Source of the DNA: Candidatus Helicobacter avicola
GTDB taxonomy: Bacteria; Campylobacterota; Campylobacteria; Campylobacterales; Helicobacteraceae
Assembly: GCA_019112865.1 (NCBI GenBank)
Contig: DXIN01000040.1
Coordinates: forward strand, 1-58,098
DNA length: 58,098 bases
Reading direction: 5' to 3'
Numbering within the stretch: the stretch's first letter is position 1; each line of letters begins with the position of its first letter. A program made the position numbers and the translations under genes. A model generated the notes under the pieces. It saw only the letters and a list, made by a program, of their open reading frames with translations, made no database searches and was not told where the DNA came from. Positions 26,708 to 35,931 of this stretch are shown here, piece after piece.

Positions 26708-27550
26708 AAACTCATACCCCACGGACAAACCCAATGCTTGTGTTGTGTTGCGTGGTTCGTGATACAAAGCTATGAGCGTGCCATTTCTATATGCTCCATC
26801 TAGGCTAGAATCTGCTATATGCCAATACTGCATATAAACCCCTACTGCCACTGCCCCATGGTAGCCATATTCGTGCAAATCGCGTTTCAACCCTATCTCT
26901 ATACACACTCCATAACCCCTATATTGCGTGAATGAAAGATTATTATCAAATCCCAAATCACGAAAATGACTCGTGTTATAGCCTCGCAATAAGTGCTGAT
27001 AGGCAAAAACCCCATAAAGCGACATATCGTGTGATATAGCGTATTGCGCATAGAGGAATAGGGGCAAATACACATAGCTTTGCTCCCTATCATAGCCACT
27101 ACTTGCACTAATAGAGTTATGCAAATCCCAAAATCCAAGCCCAAGCCCAGTATAGATAAACATATCTGTATCCTCATACATAAGCACACCAAAGCGATAT
27201 TCTAAAGTGTAGTATGAATCCTGTGAGCCACTTCGCAATGGCGTGCAGACAAGGGGGTTTGCGACGCTGCACTCGCTGCCATCATAGCGCGTGATACCGC
27301 TAAAATAGCTCGCACTCAAACGATGCCTAAACCTATGATGTGTCGCACTCACATAGCCACTCACACCATACATCGCACCGCTAATGCTCATCACTTGTGG
27401 CTCCTCATAGCCATAATACCCACCGCTAAGATTCACCCCAAATCCAAACCACTGCTCTTTTCCCTGTGCATAGCCCGCCACACAGACAAGCACAACACAG
27501 CAGATTCTAAACCCACCAGTGATGTTATAGAATCTAAACAATCTAAGCAC
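26705..27550 (-). CDS. Beta-barrel outer-membrane protein, 5' end altered by element insertion
   Basis: The mature part has aromatic/glycine alternation and ends GLSVGYEF, the terminal phenylalanine of outer-membrane proteins. Repeats of YxY strands are visible, and a cysteine pair (SECSVANPLVC) may form a loop disulfide. The family is not identified. The signal peptide core (CCVVLVCVAGYAQG) lies immediately inside a full-length palindromic element (27501-27656), so its normal start has been displaced. The frame is open to an ATG at 27700 inside uppP, and GTG 27550 is the likeliest nearby start, but neither has a ribosome site. The stop codon is in the end motif of another element copy (26699-26707). 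It may be a silent gene. Confidence 0.62.
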   Translation of the reverse strand: MLRLFRFYNITGGFRICCVVLVCVAGYAQGKEQWFGFGVNLSGGYYGYEEPQVMSISGAMYGVSGYVSATHHRFRHRLSASYFSGITRYDGSECSVANPLVCTPLRSGSQDSYYTLEYRFGVLMYEDTDMFIYTGLGLGFWDLHNSISASSGYDREQSYVYLPLFLYAQYAISHDMSLYGVFAYQHLLRGYNTSHFRDLGFDNNLSFTQYRGYGVCIEIGLKRDLHEYGYHGAVAVGVYMQYWHIADSSLDGAYRNGTLIALYHEPRNTTQALGLSVGYEF

Positions 27551-27656
27551 AAAAATCAAAGCAGTGTATGTGCGCACAGCAAAGGACAAGAGGGATTTGC
27601 CCTTCACGAAGTGATAAAGCAAGAACAATGCTCTTGCAAGAAAATAGTAGGATCTA
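27501..27656 (+). repeat. Palindromic element, full-length copy with 147-bp unit
   Basis: End motifs CAGATTCTA (27501) and TAGGATCTA (27648) are exactly 147 bases apart. The head (ACCAGTGATGTTATAGAATC), the core GTGTATGTGCGCACAGCAAAGG, a partly decayed hairpin 1 and hairpin 2 (GCAAGA / TCTTGC around 27619-27637) are present. Translated on the plus strand it is open and gives the family peptide (SDVIESKQSK...SSVCAHSKGQEG). It carries the uppP stop codon (TAG, minus strand, 27654-27656) and covers the 5' end of the OMP gene. Confidence 0.85.
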
Positions 27657-28457
27657 ACCCACAAAAAGCTCTGAATGCGCATCAAATACCCCACTTGCAA
27701 AGAGCGCGAGGAATAGCATACCTATACAGATTCTATAAATCCCAAAAGGCACATAGCTAAAACGCGAGACAAACGCTAAGAAAAACTTAATAGCCACAAT
27801 CGCACACACAAATGCCACAACCCCACCCACAAGGAGAATATGGACATTTGTCATATCAAGAATATGGAGATTTTTATACACATCATAACCCGTGGCAGCA
27901 AACATCGTAGGCAGTGCTAAAAGAAATGAAAACTCCGCTGCCACGCGACGATTAAGCCCTAGCAATAGCCCACCTATGATAGTCGCGCCACTACGCGAAG
28001 TGCCCGGTATCATCGCAAGGCATTGCATAAGTCCGATGAAAAACGCCTGCTTGTAGCTCACTTGGGCGATGTCATTAGTCGGATAGGCTTTGTCTTTATG
28101 CCAAGATTCAATGAGCAAAAACACAATCCCACCCACAATGAGCATTATCGCCACGACATAACCATCAAAAAGCTGTTTGATGTATTTATAGAGTAGTAAC
28201 CCACAAATCCCTGTAGGCACGAAACCTATGCAGAGCTTTATCCAAATATCCACGCCCTGCAACAAACGGCGATAAAACAAAAAAAGCACCGCCAAAATCG
28301 AGCCAAGCTGGATAGCAATCTCAAAGGTTTTCAAAAACTCATCTTGAGATAATCCAAGCACACTAGAAGCCAAAATCATATGCCCCGTGGAAGAAATAGG
28401 AAAAAACTCCGTAAGTCCCTCAATAATACCTAGCACCACCGCATCAAATACACTCAT
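27654..28457 (-). CDS. uppP: Undecaprenyl-diphosphatase UppP (BacA)
   Basis: UppP is an integral membrane enzyme that dephosphorylates undecaprenyl diphosphate, recycling the lipid carrier for peptidoglycan and O-antigen. Its loss sensitises cells to bacitracin. The 267-residue protein has the two family motifs [15 protein letters not shown] (residues 14-28) and [10 protein letters not shown], which supply the catalytic glutamate, serine and arginine residues, and about eight spans. The TAG stop is provided by the end motif of a palindromic element, so the last few residues (SELFVG) may differ from close relatives. It is 57 bases downstream of the metallophosphoesterase gene on the same strand. 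Confidence 0.94.
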   Translation of the reverse strand: MSVFDAVVLGIIEGLTEFFPISSTGHMILASSVLGLSQDEFLKTFEIAIQLGSILAVLFLFYRRLLQGVDIWIKLCIGFVPTGICGLLLYKYIKQLFDGYVVAIMLIVGGIVFLLIESWHKDKAYPTNDIAQVSYKQAFFIGLMQCLAMIPGTSRSGATIIGGLLLGLNRRVAAEFSFLLALPTMFAATGYDVYKNLHILDMTNVHILLVGGVVAFVCAIVAIKFFLAFVSRFSYVPFGIYRICIGMLFLALFASGVFDAHSELFVG

Positions 28458-28514
28458 CTCTAACCTCTTTTATCTTTTGGAATTTTCATCATAGCAAATT
28501 TCTCCTTAGCAAAT

Positions 28515-29684
28515 CTACACCCTTGTTTGCTCCAACTTTGGCTTAAGTTTTAGATTCACAATCTCGCTTGGGGCTAAAAAGCGCATCGCTGGTCCCCAAA
28601 ACCCCACACCAGAGCTCACATACAGCTGTGTTTTAGAATCTAGCCTATAAAGCCCATGGATATAATGCTGGTCTAGCCACACAAAAATCGAGAGGGGGAA
28701 CACCTGCCCAGCGTGTGTATGCCCACATAGCACGAGATCAAACGCACTCACATCATTTTGGCGCACAAACTTTGGCTGATGCGCAAGCAAAATACTAGGC
28801 TTCTGCGGATTTATCCCACTTTGTGCGCGTTTGAGATCCGGGGGCAAAACCCCAAATCTCTGCCCAGCTAAATCACTCACACCCGCGAGATTGAAGCTCT
28901 CTAGCTCGATATTTTCATTTTCTAGCACTTTGAGATTGAGCGTTTTGAGAAACGCACTGATAGATTCTATGCCATGATAATATTCGTGATTGCCACTGAC
29001 ATAATACACTCCCTCCTTGCTTTGCAAATCATTCAGCGGGAGTAAAAATTCTTTGACAAACTCAATATGTTCATCGACCAAATCCCCCACAATCACGACA
29101 ATATCGGCATTAAGTGCATTGATAGCCTCCACAATCCCACGCACAAAATCCCCTTGTAGCATTTTGCCAATATGCACATCACTAATCATTGCGATACTTT
29201 TGGACGTGTCTAAGCCCTCTAGCTCTACCTCTACTTCGCGCACTTTGGGGATAGAGAGAGCATTTTTGATACTCTTGGTGCTAAGAAAAACAAAAAGTGC
29301 CAAAATCCCTAAATCCAACACGATTTTTAAAAATCTCCGCCGCCCTGAATCAAGCACCTCCGTTGCATTTGCATTTTTGGCGCGAGTAGAGATCGCCCTG
29401 CCCATACTGCGTGATATATCGCCAATCACACACGCCAAAAACAAACCATAGCTCACAATCACACACGACCCAAGCGCGATGTAAGTGTGATGATCAAAGC
29501 CACGATCTTTTGCCAAAAAGAAAAACGCAAGCTCCCCCACATACAACGCACTAAGCAAAAGTATAAGCAAAATCTTATGGTGCTTAAACACAAAAGTATG
29601 GCGCAAAAATCGACGATACGCATAAAGCTTCATCAACGCTAGCACGACAAAAATAACACCAACAACAAGCCAAAGTTTCATCAC
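28515..29684 (-). CDS. Membrane-anchored metallophosphoesterase
   Basis: The first ~150 of 389 residues hold four or so hydrophobic spans. The rest is a calcineurin-like phosphoesterase domain with ISDVHIG, VGDLVDEH, SGNHEYYHG and GHTHAGQVFP, which are the five-motif metal ligands in order. It is related to the YkuE/YaeI group, which may act on lipid-linked phosphates; the substrate is not known here. The start ATG 29684 follows AAGGTAGG. An element copy in the same orientation ends at its ribosome site. Confidence 0.85.
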   Translation of the reverse strand: MMKLWLVVGVIFVVLALMKLYAYRRFLRHTFVFKHHKILLILLLSALYVGELAFFFLAKDRGFDHHTYIALGSCVIVSYGLFLACVIGDISRSMGRAISTRAKNANATEVLDSGRRRFLKIVLDLGILALFVFLSTKSIKNALSIPKVREVEVELEGLDTSKSIAMISDVHIGKMLQGDFVRGIVEAINALNADIVVIVGDLVDEHIEFVKEFLLPLNDLQSKEGVYYVSGNHEYYHGIESISAFLKTLNLKVLENENIELESFNLAGVSDLAGQRFGVLPPDLKRAQSGINPQKPSILLAHQPKFVRQNDVSAFDLVLCGHTHAGQVFPLSIFVWLDQHYIHGLYRLDSKTQLYVSSGVGFWGPAMRFLAPSEIVNLKLKPKLEQTRV

Positions 29685-29696
29685 ACCTACCTTTAA

Positions 29697-29844
29697 TTTT
29701 ATGCAAGTTTTTGCTAAAGCAAAAACTTGTTATCACTCGCAGAGAGTAAATCTCCGCTCACTCCGCTTCGCGAGCAGACATTACCTGAATCTATCTGCTT
29801 AGATTCTGTAGATTCTGTAATGTCGCTTGGTGATTTAGATTCTA
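29697..29844 (-). repeat. Palindromic element, near full-length, minus orientation
   Basis: On the minus strand it starts at TAGAATCTA (29844-29836). The head (AGCGACATTACAGAATC) follows, then core TGCTCGCGAAGCGGAG and hairpin 1 (GCGGAGA / TCTCTGC). GTGATAA and hairpin 2 come next, with 11-bp perfect arms CAAGTTTTTGC (29704-29714) and GCAAAAACTTG (29719-29729). The far TAGAATCTA is not preserved. The family reading frame is open from the head through hairpin 2 (SDITEST...IDSGNVCSRSGVSG), though the copy is intergenic. Confidence 0.85.
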
Positions 29845-29847
29845 TGA

Positions 29848-31008
<1,161 letters not shown>

Positions 31009-31025
31009 ATCTAGCGGGGGCGGAT

Positions 31026-31571
31026 ATGAAAATACCAGTTATTGCGCTCACACTTGCTGTGTGCGCATATGCCAAGGAGACACCATGCCTCACGCAAGCA
31101 CAGATAGATTCTAAAGCATACGCGGTAAGAATTTCTAAAGATTATGTGCCACAAGGGGAGGTTTCAAGCGCGCAAAGTTTTGGGGGTAGAATCCACACAT
31201 TAAAAGTCAAAGAAGGAAGAGACTTTGATGTCATCTCCTTTGGCACACAAGGTGCAAGGGATTTCAAACTCTATGAAGCCAAATACGATAAAAACGGCGA
31301 TCCCATATACGCCTATAACAAGGAGGGTTTGCCCATACTCCAAAAAGGCAAACTTATCGCAAGAATCGCGTATCTGGATAGGTTTGATGATGTGGTGGAG
31401 ATAGAGACTTCCACGCCCGGATCTAGCTCCGTGGGCGGGATTGTGAGTTTTGTGCTAGATAATGGCACCACAATCGAATACACTATCCAAGAAGACGTTG
31501 TGGGTAGTGATAGATTCTATGATGACAAAGGAAAACTGCACTTTGAATGCGAGGCACTAGAGAACAATTAG
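31026..31571 (+). CDS. Small predicted periplasmic protein, unknown function
   Basis: I do not recognise this 181-residue protein. It begins with a short signal peptide (MKIPVIALTLAVCAYA) and two cysteines near each end (C20, C175 region) that could pair. The middle is rich in charged residues and beta-prone segments (YDKNGDPIYAYNKEG, SFVLDNGTTIEYTI). ATG 31026 follows GGGGGCGG, a weak ribosome site. It lies 17 bases after ilvC and converges on the OMP pair, whose stop is 11 bases away. Confidence 0.6.
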   Translation: MKIPVIALTLAVCAYAKETPCLTQAQIDSKAYAVRISKDYVPQGEVSSAQSFGGRIHTLKVKEGRDFDVISFGTQGARDFKLYEAKYDKNGDPIYAYNKEGLPILQKGKLIARIAYLDRFDDVVEIETSTPGSSSVGGIVSFVLDNGTTIEYTIQEDVVGSDRFYDDKGKLHFECEALENN

Positions 31572-31582
31572 CAAAGCGATAC

Positions 31583-32410
31583 TTAAAAGCTATACAGATA
31601 TTGCAGTGTAATGGTGTGCGTTTTGTTTCTAGGCTCATAGAGATACCCGCTTGATCCTGTTACACTTGAGGTGGCAAATGCACTTGATGGCGAGGCAGCA
31701 ATGCTCCAAAACTCATACACAAGCCTTATGGTGTTGATATTTTCGCCTTTGGTCTTAAAGCTCAAGCCCACAAAAGATTTCAATCCAAATCCAGAATCTT
31801 GCTTGACTATCAAATCCTCACTAAAATGCCACTGACTAGCCAAACTCTTGTGGTCTCCAAACACAAGATAGTTATAACCCAGCATATACTGCAAGCCAAG
31901 GTTTTGCTTTAGGCGCACTTCGCCCTCAATCTCAAACGGCACATACAAATAGCCCTGATGACGCACCATAGACAAAAATCCATCACGATAAAAGCGATAC
32001 CCAACTCCTGCTTGCGCATAAAGTGTGGCATTAGATACATTCAAAAATTCTAAGAGATTATAACCCGCTTTGAGTTCCCCATGATAGATTGTTGCACTTG
32101 TTGGCTGCTTGAGTGGTTTGCCTATCAAATCTGGATCACTTGAATCTAGCACACCTCCTGTATAGAGTCCCACTACAAAGTTCGCATCTGCAAGCACCTC
32201 TGCCTTAAAGCCATTTTTGGTATAGCCGACATTACCCACAATCCCAAACAATGCTTCATCTGTGTGCATAAAAGGCGCACCTGCCTGGTCCCACTCACCA
32301 TAGTAGTAATACCCTAGCCCAAAGCCTAGTGATTTATAAAAGCCCTCTTTTATCACATCTGCTGCCATTAGAGGCAAGACACACAGAAAGCCACATAAAA
32401 ACTTTTTCAT
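31583..32410 (-). CDS. Beta-barrel outer-membrane protein (paralogue pair, downstream member)
   Basis: This 275-residue protein has signal peptide MKKFLCGFLCVLPLMAADV. Alternating strands rich in Y, G and F follow (GFGLGYYYYGEW, LGLQYMLGYNYLVFG), and it ends LQYLYSF with a terminal phenylalanine. It resembles the small OMPs common in enterohepatic Helicobacter. It lies eight bases after a related gene (32419-33261) and shares with it features such as the AxxGxGYR/AGYTMGY strand and the terminal strand pattern, so the two are probably a duplicated, cotranscribed pair. Confidence 0.75.
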   Translation of the reverse strand: MKKFLCGFLCVLPLMAADVIKEGFYKSLGFGLGYYYYGEWDQAGAPFMHTDEALFGIVGNVGYTKNGFKAEVLADANFVVGLYTGGVLDSSDPDLIGKPLKQPTSATIYHGELKAGYNLLEFLNVSNATLYAQAGVGYRFYRDGFLSMVRHQGYLYVPFEIEGEVRLKQNLGLQYMLGYNYLVFGDHKSLASQWHFSEDLIVKQDSGFGLKSFVGLSFKTKGENINTIRLVYEFWSIAASPSSAFATSSVTGSSGYLYEPRNKTHTITLQYLYSF

Positions 32411-32418
32411 TTTACCTC

Positions 32419-33261
32419 CTAAAATCCAAATCCAAACTGCACACCCACATAATATGTGCTATTTTTGGGATAATAGACATTTGCATCTGTGGTGAGCTTG
32501 CTATCTCCTGCAGCAGGGACAAACACCGACTTAGATTCTCCGAGATTGTAATAACGCGCGTGCAGACGTGTGAAAAAATACACATCATCTCGAATATCGT
32601 ATGCCACCCCAAAATGCCCACCTAGATACAATCCACCATTTTTGAAGTTTGTTCTATAGATTTCTTCACCACTTATATGCAAAAGATCAGCATAGCCCAT
32701 CGTGTATCCTGCACCCACGCTATATTCTAGATGTGTCTTTGTGGCGACACGCGTCCTTGCCTCAAGCTCGAAATAAAAATTCTGTGGATAAAGTATCGTG
32801 CCAAACACACCTTCGCCTTGTGCAGCCACTAGTTGGTCAGAACGCCATACGATATTGAGATACAAGGGAAAATCCCATCTTTGTGCTTTTGCATGGAGAT
32901 TGTAACCAACCTTGAAAGTGCTATTGAGTGCTACGAGGGCAGAACCTTTGCGTGCAGGCTCTGTATTGGGAGTAGAAATAATAGGGATATTTTCTCCGCT
33001 ATACTTTAGGGCTCCACCACCCCCAAGCACAAAATCCCCACCGATTTTCCAAATATCGTGATAAATATACTCTCCACTGACATACAAGCCGCTAATTACA
33101 GAATCTATCTTGGCACTTCCAGCACTATGCCCAAAACCCGAGGCTTCTAAACCCACAAGCCACAAAAACCCATGTCGCTCCCTAACCTCATCGCCCAAGA
33201 CACACGAAAGACACCAAAGCCCAAAGCCAAAAAATATTTTACACAAACCCTGTCTTTGCAT
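32419..33261 (-). CDS. Beta-barrel outer-membrane protein (paralogue pair, upstream member)
   Basis: The 280-residue protein has an N-terminal signal peptide (MQRQGLCKIFFGFGLWCLSCVLG). Beta strands with aromatic girdle residues follow, and it ends YYVGVQFGFGF, again with terminal phenylalanine. The SLGLQY/YDIRDDVYFFTRLHARYYNLG region has the look of porin-like strands. It is the first gene of the two-gene OMP run. Its promoter lies in the AT-rich 33262-33350 region, close to the T14 tract at 33357-33370, whose length might also affect this gene. Confidence 0.75.
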   Translation of the reverse strand: MQRQGLCKIFFGFGLWCLSCVLGDEVRERHGFLWLVGLEASGFGHSAGSAKIDSVISGLYVSGEYIYHDIWKIGGDFVLGGGGALKYSGENIPIISTPNTEPARKGSALVALNSTFKVGYNLHAKAQRWDFPLYLNIVWRSDQLVAAQGEGVFGTILYPQNFYFELEARTRVATKTHLEYSVGAGYTMGYADLLHISGEEIYRTNFKNGGLYLGGHFGVAYDIRDDVYFFTRLHARYYNLGESKSVFVPAAGDSKLTTDANVYYPKNSTYYVGVQFGFGF

Positions 33262-33356
33262 TTATGACTACCTTTATACCTAGATAACACTCTCTATTCT
33301 CTTAATATTATTGCATAATATTTTAGTATCCTTGTGATAAGATGAGGAGAAACTTG

Positions 33357-33370
33357 TTTTTTTTTTTTTT
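33357..33370. repeat. T14 homopolymer in divergent promoter region
   Basis: Fourteen T residues lie between the OMP gene (minus) and the phase-variable methyltransferase (plus), about 53 bases before the methyltransferase -10 box. Poly-T tracts upstream of Helicobacter OMP promoters vary in length and tune transcription, and this one is well placed to do so for either gene. Confidence 0.75.
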
Positions 33371-33422
33371 GATAATTACCAAAAGAAACACAATCTTATG
33401 TGTGCTTTAAGATACTTTGTCC

Positions 33423-33428
33423 TATAAT
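33423..33428 (+). promoter_or_regulatory. Predicted -10 box of methyltransferase gene
   Basis: TATAAT lies 41 bases before ATG 33469, which has AAGGAG (33457-33462) six bases upstream. The presence of a good promoter and ribosome site argues that this N-terminal reading frame is real despite the disrupted frame downstream. Confidence 0.55.
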
Positions 33429-33468
33429 CGCGGGATTTTATGAAGTTTGCACAGCTAAGGAGAAAGCG

Positions 33469-34564
33469 ATGAAAGCACTTTTGCGTCCCATAGTCGATAA
33501 GATACGCACACACCTTATGTATTCAACGCACCAAAGACTTGACAAGCTCTCTATGCTTCTTGGCAGACAACTCTCCTTGCACAACTCCCATTTAGCTTCT
33601 AAGGCTACTTTGGGGGGGCAGGAGCCAATACCTAGTAGAATCTAAAACCACCGGCAACGTTACAGAATCTAAAAAATCTAAGTCAATAGATTCGGGTAGT
33701 GTATGTGCGCGAAGCGGAGGCAATGGGGGCTTAGCTCCCATTGACGATAGCAATTTGTCAGAAACAAATTGCTATATAACAATAGAATCTAGCGAATTTA
33801 GTGTGTATAGTCAAAATGGCGAAGATGGGATTATTGATTTTTTGCTTCATATCTTGGATTTGAGTGAGTATCCACACGCCTTTGTGGAGTTTGGCGTAGA
33901 AAACTACACAGAATCTAACACGAGATTTTTGCTCAAACTAAGAAATTTTCAGGGACTTGTGATTGATGGCTCACAAAAAAATATTGATTACATTAAACGC
34001 GATGAAGTGTATTGGAAGCACGATTTGCACGCACAATGCGAATTTATCACCAAAGACAACATCAATGCTATTATTCAAAAGTGGTTAGATTCTAGGGGTT
34101 TAGATAATGTCGCGCTCCTTAGTATTGATATTGATGGCAATGACTATTATGTATGGGAGAGCCTTACCTGTATCTCCCCAGCTATCGTCATCATAGAATA
34201 CAACGCCCTTTTTGGCGCAACACAAAGCGTGAGTATCCCATACAAAGAGGATTTTTCACGATTTGAAGCTCACCATAGTGGGTTGTATTTTGGGGCGAGT
34301 ATTAGAGCACTTATAGATTTGGGCAAACATAAAGGCTATACCTTTGTGGGAGCAGATTCTAGTGGGACAAATCTCTTTTTTATCAAGCAAGAACTTTTCA
34401 AAAACATACAGCCTTTTAGAATCTATCCCTTGGAAGAATATTGCAAACGCCATCACGCACGACAAAGCCGCGACAAAAATGGAAAACTAAACTTTGTAAG
34501 CCACACACAACGCAACGATCTTATCGCCACTCTTCCGCTTTACAACCTACAAACACAGCATTAA
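33469..34564 (+). CDS. FkbM-like methyltransferase, phase-variable, frame-disrupted (OFF) by G7
   Basis: The N-terminal piece (33469-33645, 58 codons) begins MKALLRPIVDKIRTHLMY and runs into THQRLDKLSMLLGRQL, as do related proteins. The catalytic piece starts near VYSQNGEDGIIDF (33800) and holds FVEFGVEN, LVIDGS and LSIDIDGNDYYVWESL, typical of SAM-dependent FkbM-type enzymes. The two are in different frames, separated by a G7 tract (33612-33618). With G6 or G9 the frame is continuous for 364-365 residues. Between tract and catalytic domain lies an entire palindromic element (33636-33791) that is open in the catalytic frame and adds 49 codons. Substrate unknown, probably a surface glycan. An ATG at 33755 inside the element could give a short product, but it has no ribosome site. 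Confidence 0.8.
33612..33618 (+). repeat. G7 homopolymer (phase-variation tract, OFF) in methyltransferase gene
   Basis: Seven G residues lie between two overlapping frames of the same gene. The upstream frame ends at TAA 33643-33645. The downstream frame is open from before the tract to 34564. Removal of one G or addition of two would join them. Confidence 0.75.
33636..33791 (+). repeat. Palindromic element, full-length copy inside methyltransferase gene (147-bp unit)
   Basis: TAGAATCTA occurs at 33636 and 33783, exactly 147 bases apart. Hairpin 1 is CAATGGGGGC (33721-33730) / GCTCCCATTG (33734-33743) with one G-U pair. Hairpin 2 is AGCAATTTGT (33749-33758) / ACAAATTGCT (33764-33773), perfect. 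Read in the frame of the catalytic domain it has no stop and gives ESKTTGNVTESKKSK then IDSGSVCARSGGNGGL. The same frame is used by the copy in yaaA. Confidence 0.9.
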
Positions 34565-34586
34565 GCACAATTTGAGAAAAATCTGC

Positions 34587-34592
34587 TATAAT
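34587..34592 (+). promoter_or_regulatory. Predicted -10 box of tRNA-Pro gene
   Basis: TATAAT, 12 bases before the mature 5' end of the tRNA, in the context GCTATAATTGCG. Confidence 0.6.
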
Positions 34593-34603
34593 TGCGAATC
34601 TCA

Positions 34604-34681
34604 CGGAGTATAGCGCAGTCTGGCTAGCGCACACCCTTGGGGTGGGTGAGGTCGTGGGTTCAAATCCCGCTACTCCGACCA
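34604..34681 (+). tRNA. tRNA-Pro (anticodon GGG)
   Basis: The acceptor stem CGGAGTA (34604-34610) pairs with TACTCCG (34671-34677), followed by discriminator A and encoded CCA. The anticodon arm CACCC-TTGGGGT-GGGTG gives anticodon GGG. The T arm has GTGGG-TTCAAAT-CCCGC. All arms are well formed, so it should be functional. It stands alone, with no integrase or repeated 3' end nearby that would mark an integration site. Confidence 0.95.
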
Positions 34682-34819
34682 TTGCAAAAACTTCCTAGAA
34701 TCTTAAATCCCGCTTCACAATGCTTCCATAGCTATCAAAGAGATTTTAAATCCCTATTTTGTGGAAATAGACAAAGATTAAGCATCAAAGGAAACCCAAA
34801 CTTTCACTCAAAAATACCA

Positions 34820-35902
34820 TTAATGCTTGTCTTTTTCACCACTTTCTATGGATATTGTTTTCTGGGGTAACACCTTTTGTGTCAAATTGAGATTAAATCC
34901 ACTAAGCGTGCTAAAGATATGCTTCACGCCCGCACTCTCTGAACTCGAATTAAGCAGTCTAAACTCCTCTATACCCAACTCTCGCAGAATCTGCGCACCA
35001 ATCCCCAACATTTTTAGATCATGTTGTGGTTTGGTGTCAAGGCAGATGAGATAACCGCCCTCTTCTTGCATCATCTCTACACCCTGCACAAACACTTCAT
35101 GCGCTTGGAGAGAATCTTCAAAATATTCATAGTCTTTTTGAATTGTATGAAATTTTACCAATGGATTGCGAGGAGGAATACTTTGCACAAAAGCATATAC
35201 GATATGTTGGTGATTGATATGGTCTGCAAAGGTGTATTTGAGACATGGTTTATCGAGGAAACGCGCCTCTGTTTTGGCTTGCAAGGTGATAAGCTTCTCG
35301 TATTGGAGGCGATATTGAATAAGGTCTGAAACATAGAGAATCTTAAGATTATGCTCCTTGGCAAACGCCATAATGTCTGTATCACGCGCCATTGTGCCAT
35401 CGTTTTTCATAATCTCACAAATAACACTAATAGGCTTCACTCCAGCAAGGCGACAAATATCCACACTCGCTTCTGTGTGTCCAGTGCGCACAAGCACACC
35501 GCCTTCTTTCGCAATAAGTGGAAATATATGCCCAGGTCGCACAAAATCCTTTGGAGTGCTATAATCCTGACACATCAGCTGTATTGTCAAATCTCGCTCG
35601 TGCGCTGAAATCCCTGTCTTTGCACTTGCTGCATCAATAGAAATTGTGAAAGCTGTCTCGTGGTTGGAGCTATTTGTCTCTACCATGGGAGCGAGATCTA
35701 AACGAGTGGCAATGTCTTGGGTAAGTGAGACACAGATTAATCCCCGTGCTTCTTTTGCCATAAAGTTGATTTTTTCCGGTGTGCTAAAAATCCCCGCCAT
35801 CACCAAATCACCCTCGTTTTCCCTGTCTTCATCGTCCATAATAATGATCATCTCGCCTCTTTTAATGGCTTGCAAAGCCTCCAAAACGCGTTGTTTATAC
35901 AT
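34820..35902 (-). CDS. ribB: 3,4-dihydroxy-2-butanone 4-phosphate synthase with degenerate GTP cyclohydrolase II domain
   Basis: The first ~205 of 360 residues are RibB, which makes the four-carbon precursor of riboflavin from ribulose 5-phosphate. The metal/substrate motif DDEDRENEGDL is at residues 23-33, and RPGHIFPL and TGHTEASVDICRLAG follow. The rest (~215-345) has the fold outline of GTP cyclohydrolase II (RibA) but lacks its zinc cysteines and the GDVFGS-like core, so only RibB activity is expected, as in H. pylori HP0804. The ATG at 35902 follows AAGG, and a -10 TATAAT lies on the minus strand at 35932-35937. Confidence 0.92.
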   Translation of the reverse strand: MYKQRVLEALQAIKRGEMIIIMDDEDRENEGDLVMAGIFSTPEKINFMAKEARGLICVSLTQDIATRLDLAPMVETNSSNHETAFTISIDAASAKTGISAHERDLTIQLMCQDYSTPKDFVRPGHIFPLIAKEGGVLVRTGHTEASVDICRLAGVKPISVICEIMKNDGTMARDTDIMAFAKEHNLKILYVSDLIQYRLQYEKLITLQAKTEARFLDKPCLKYTFADHINHQHIVYAFVQSIPPRNPLVKFHTIQKDYEYFEDSLQAHEVFVQGVEMMQEEGGYLICLDTKPQHDLKMLGIGAQILRELGIEEFRLLNSSSESAGVKHIFSTLSGFNLNLTQKVLPQKTISIESGEKDKH

Positions 35903-35931
35903 AGAATCTAACCTTAAAGTGATTTTTGGGT

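Noticed and set aside
27323-27760. 145-codon plus-strand frame opposite the OMP gene
   Set aside because: Most of it is antisense to the OMP. Its open part is only the palindromic element's family frame, with no ribosome site.
34604-34681. tRNA-Pro as an integration site
   Set aside because: No integrase, no repeated tRNA 3' end and no mobile genes nearby.
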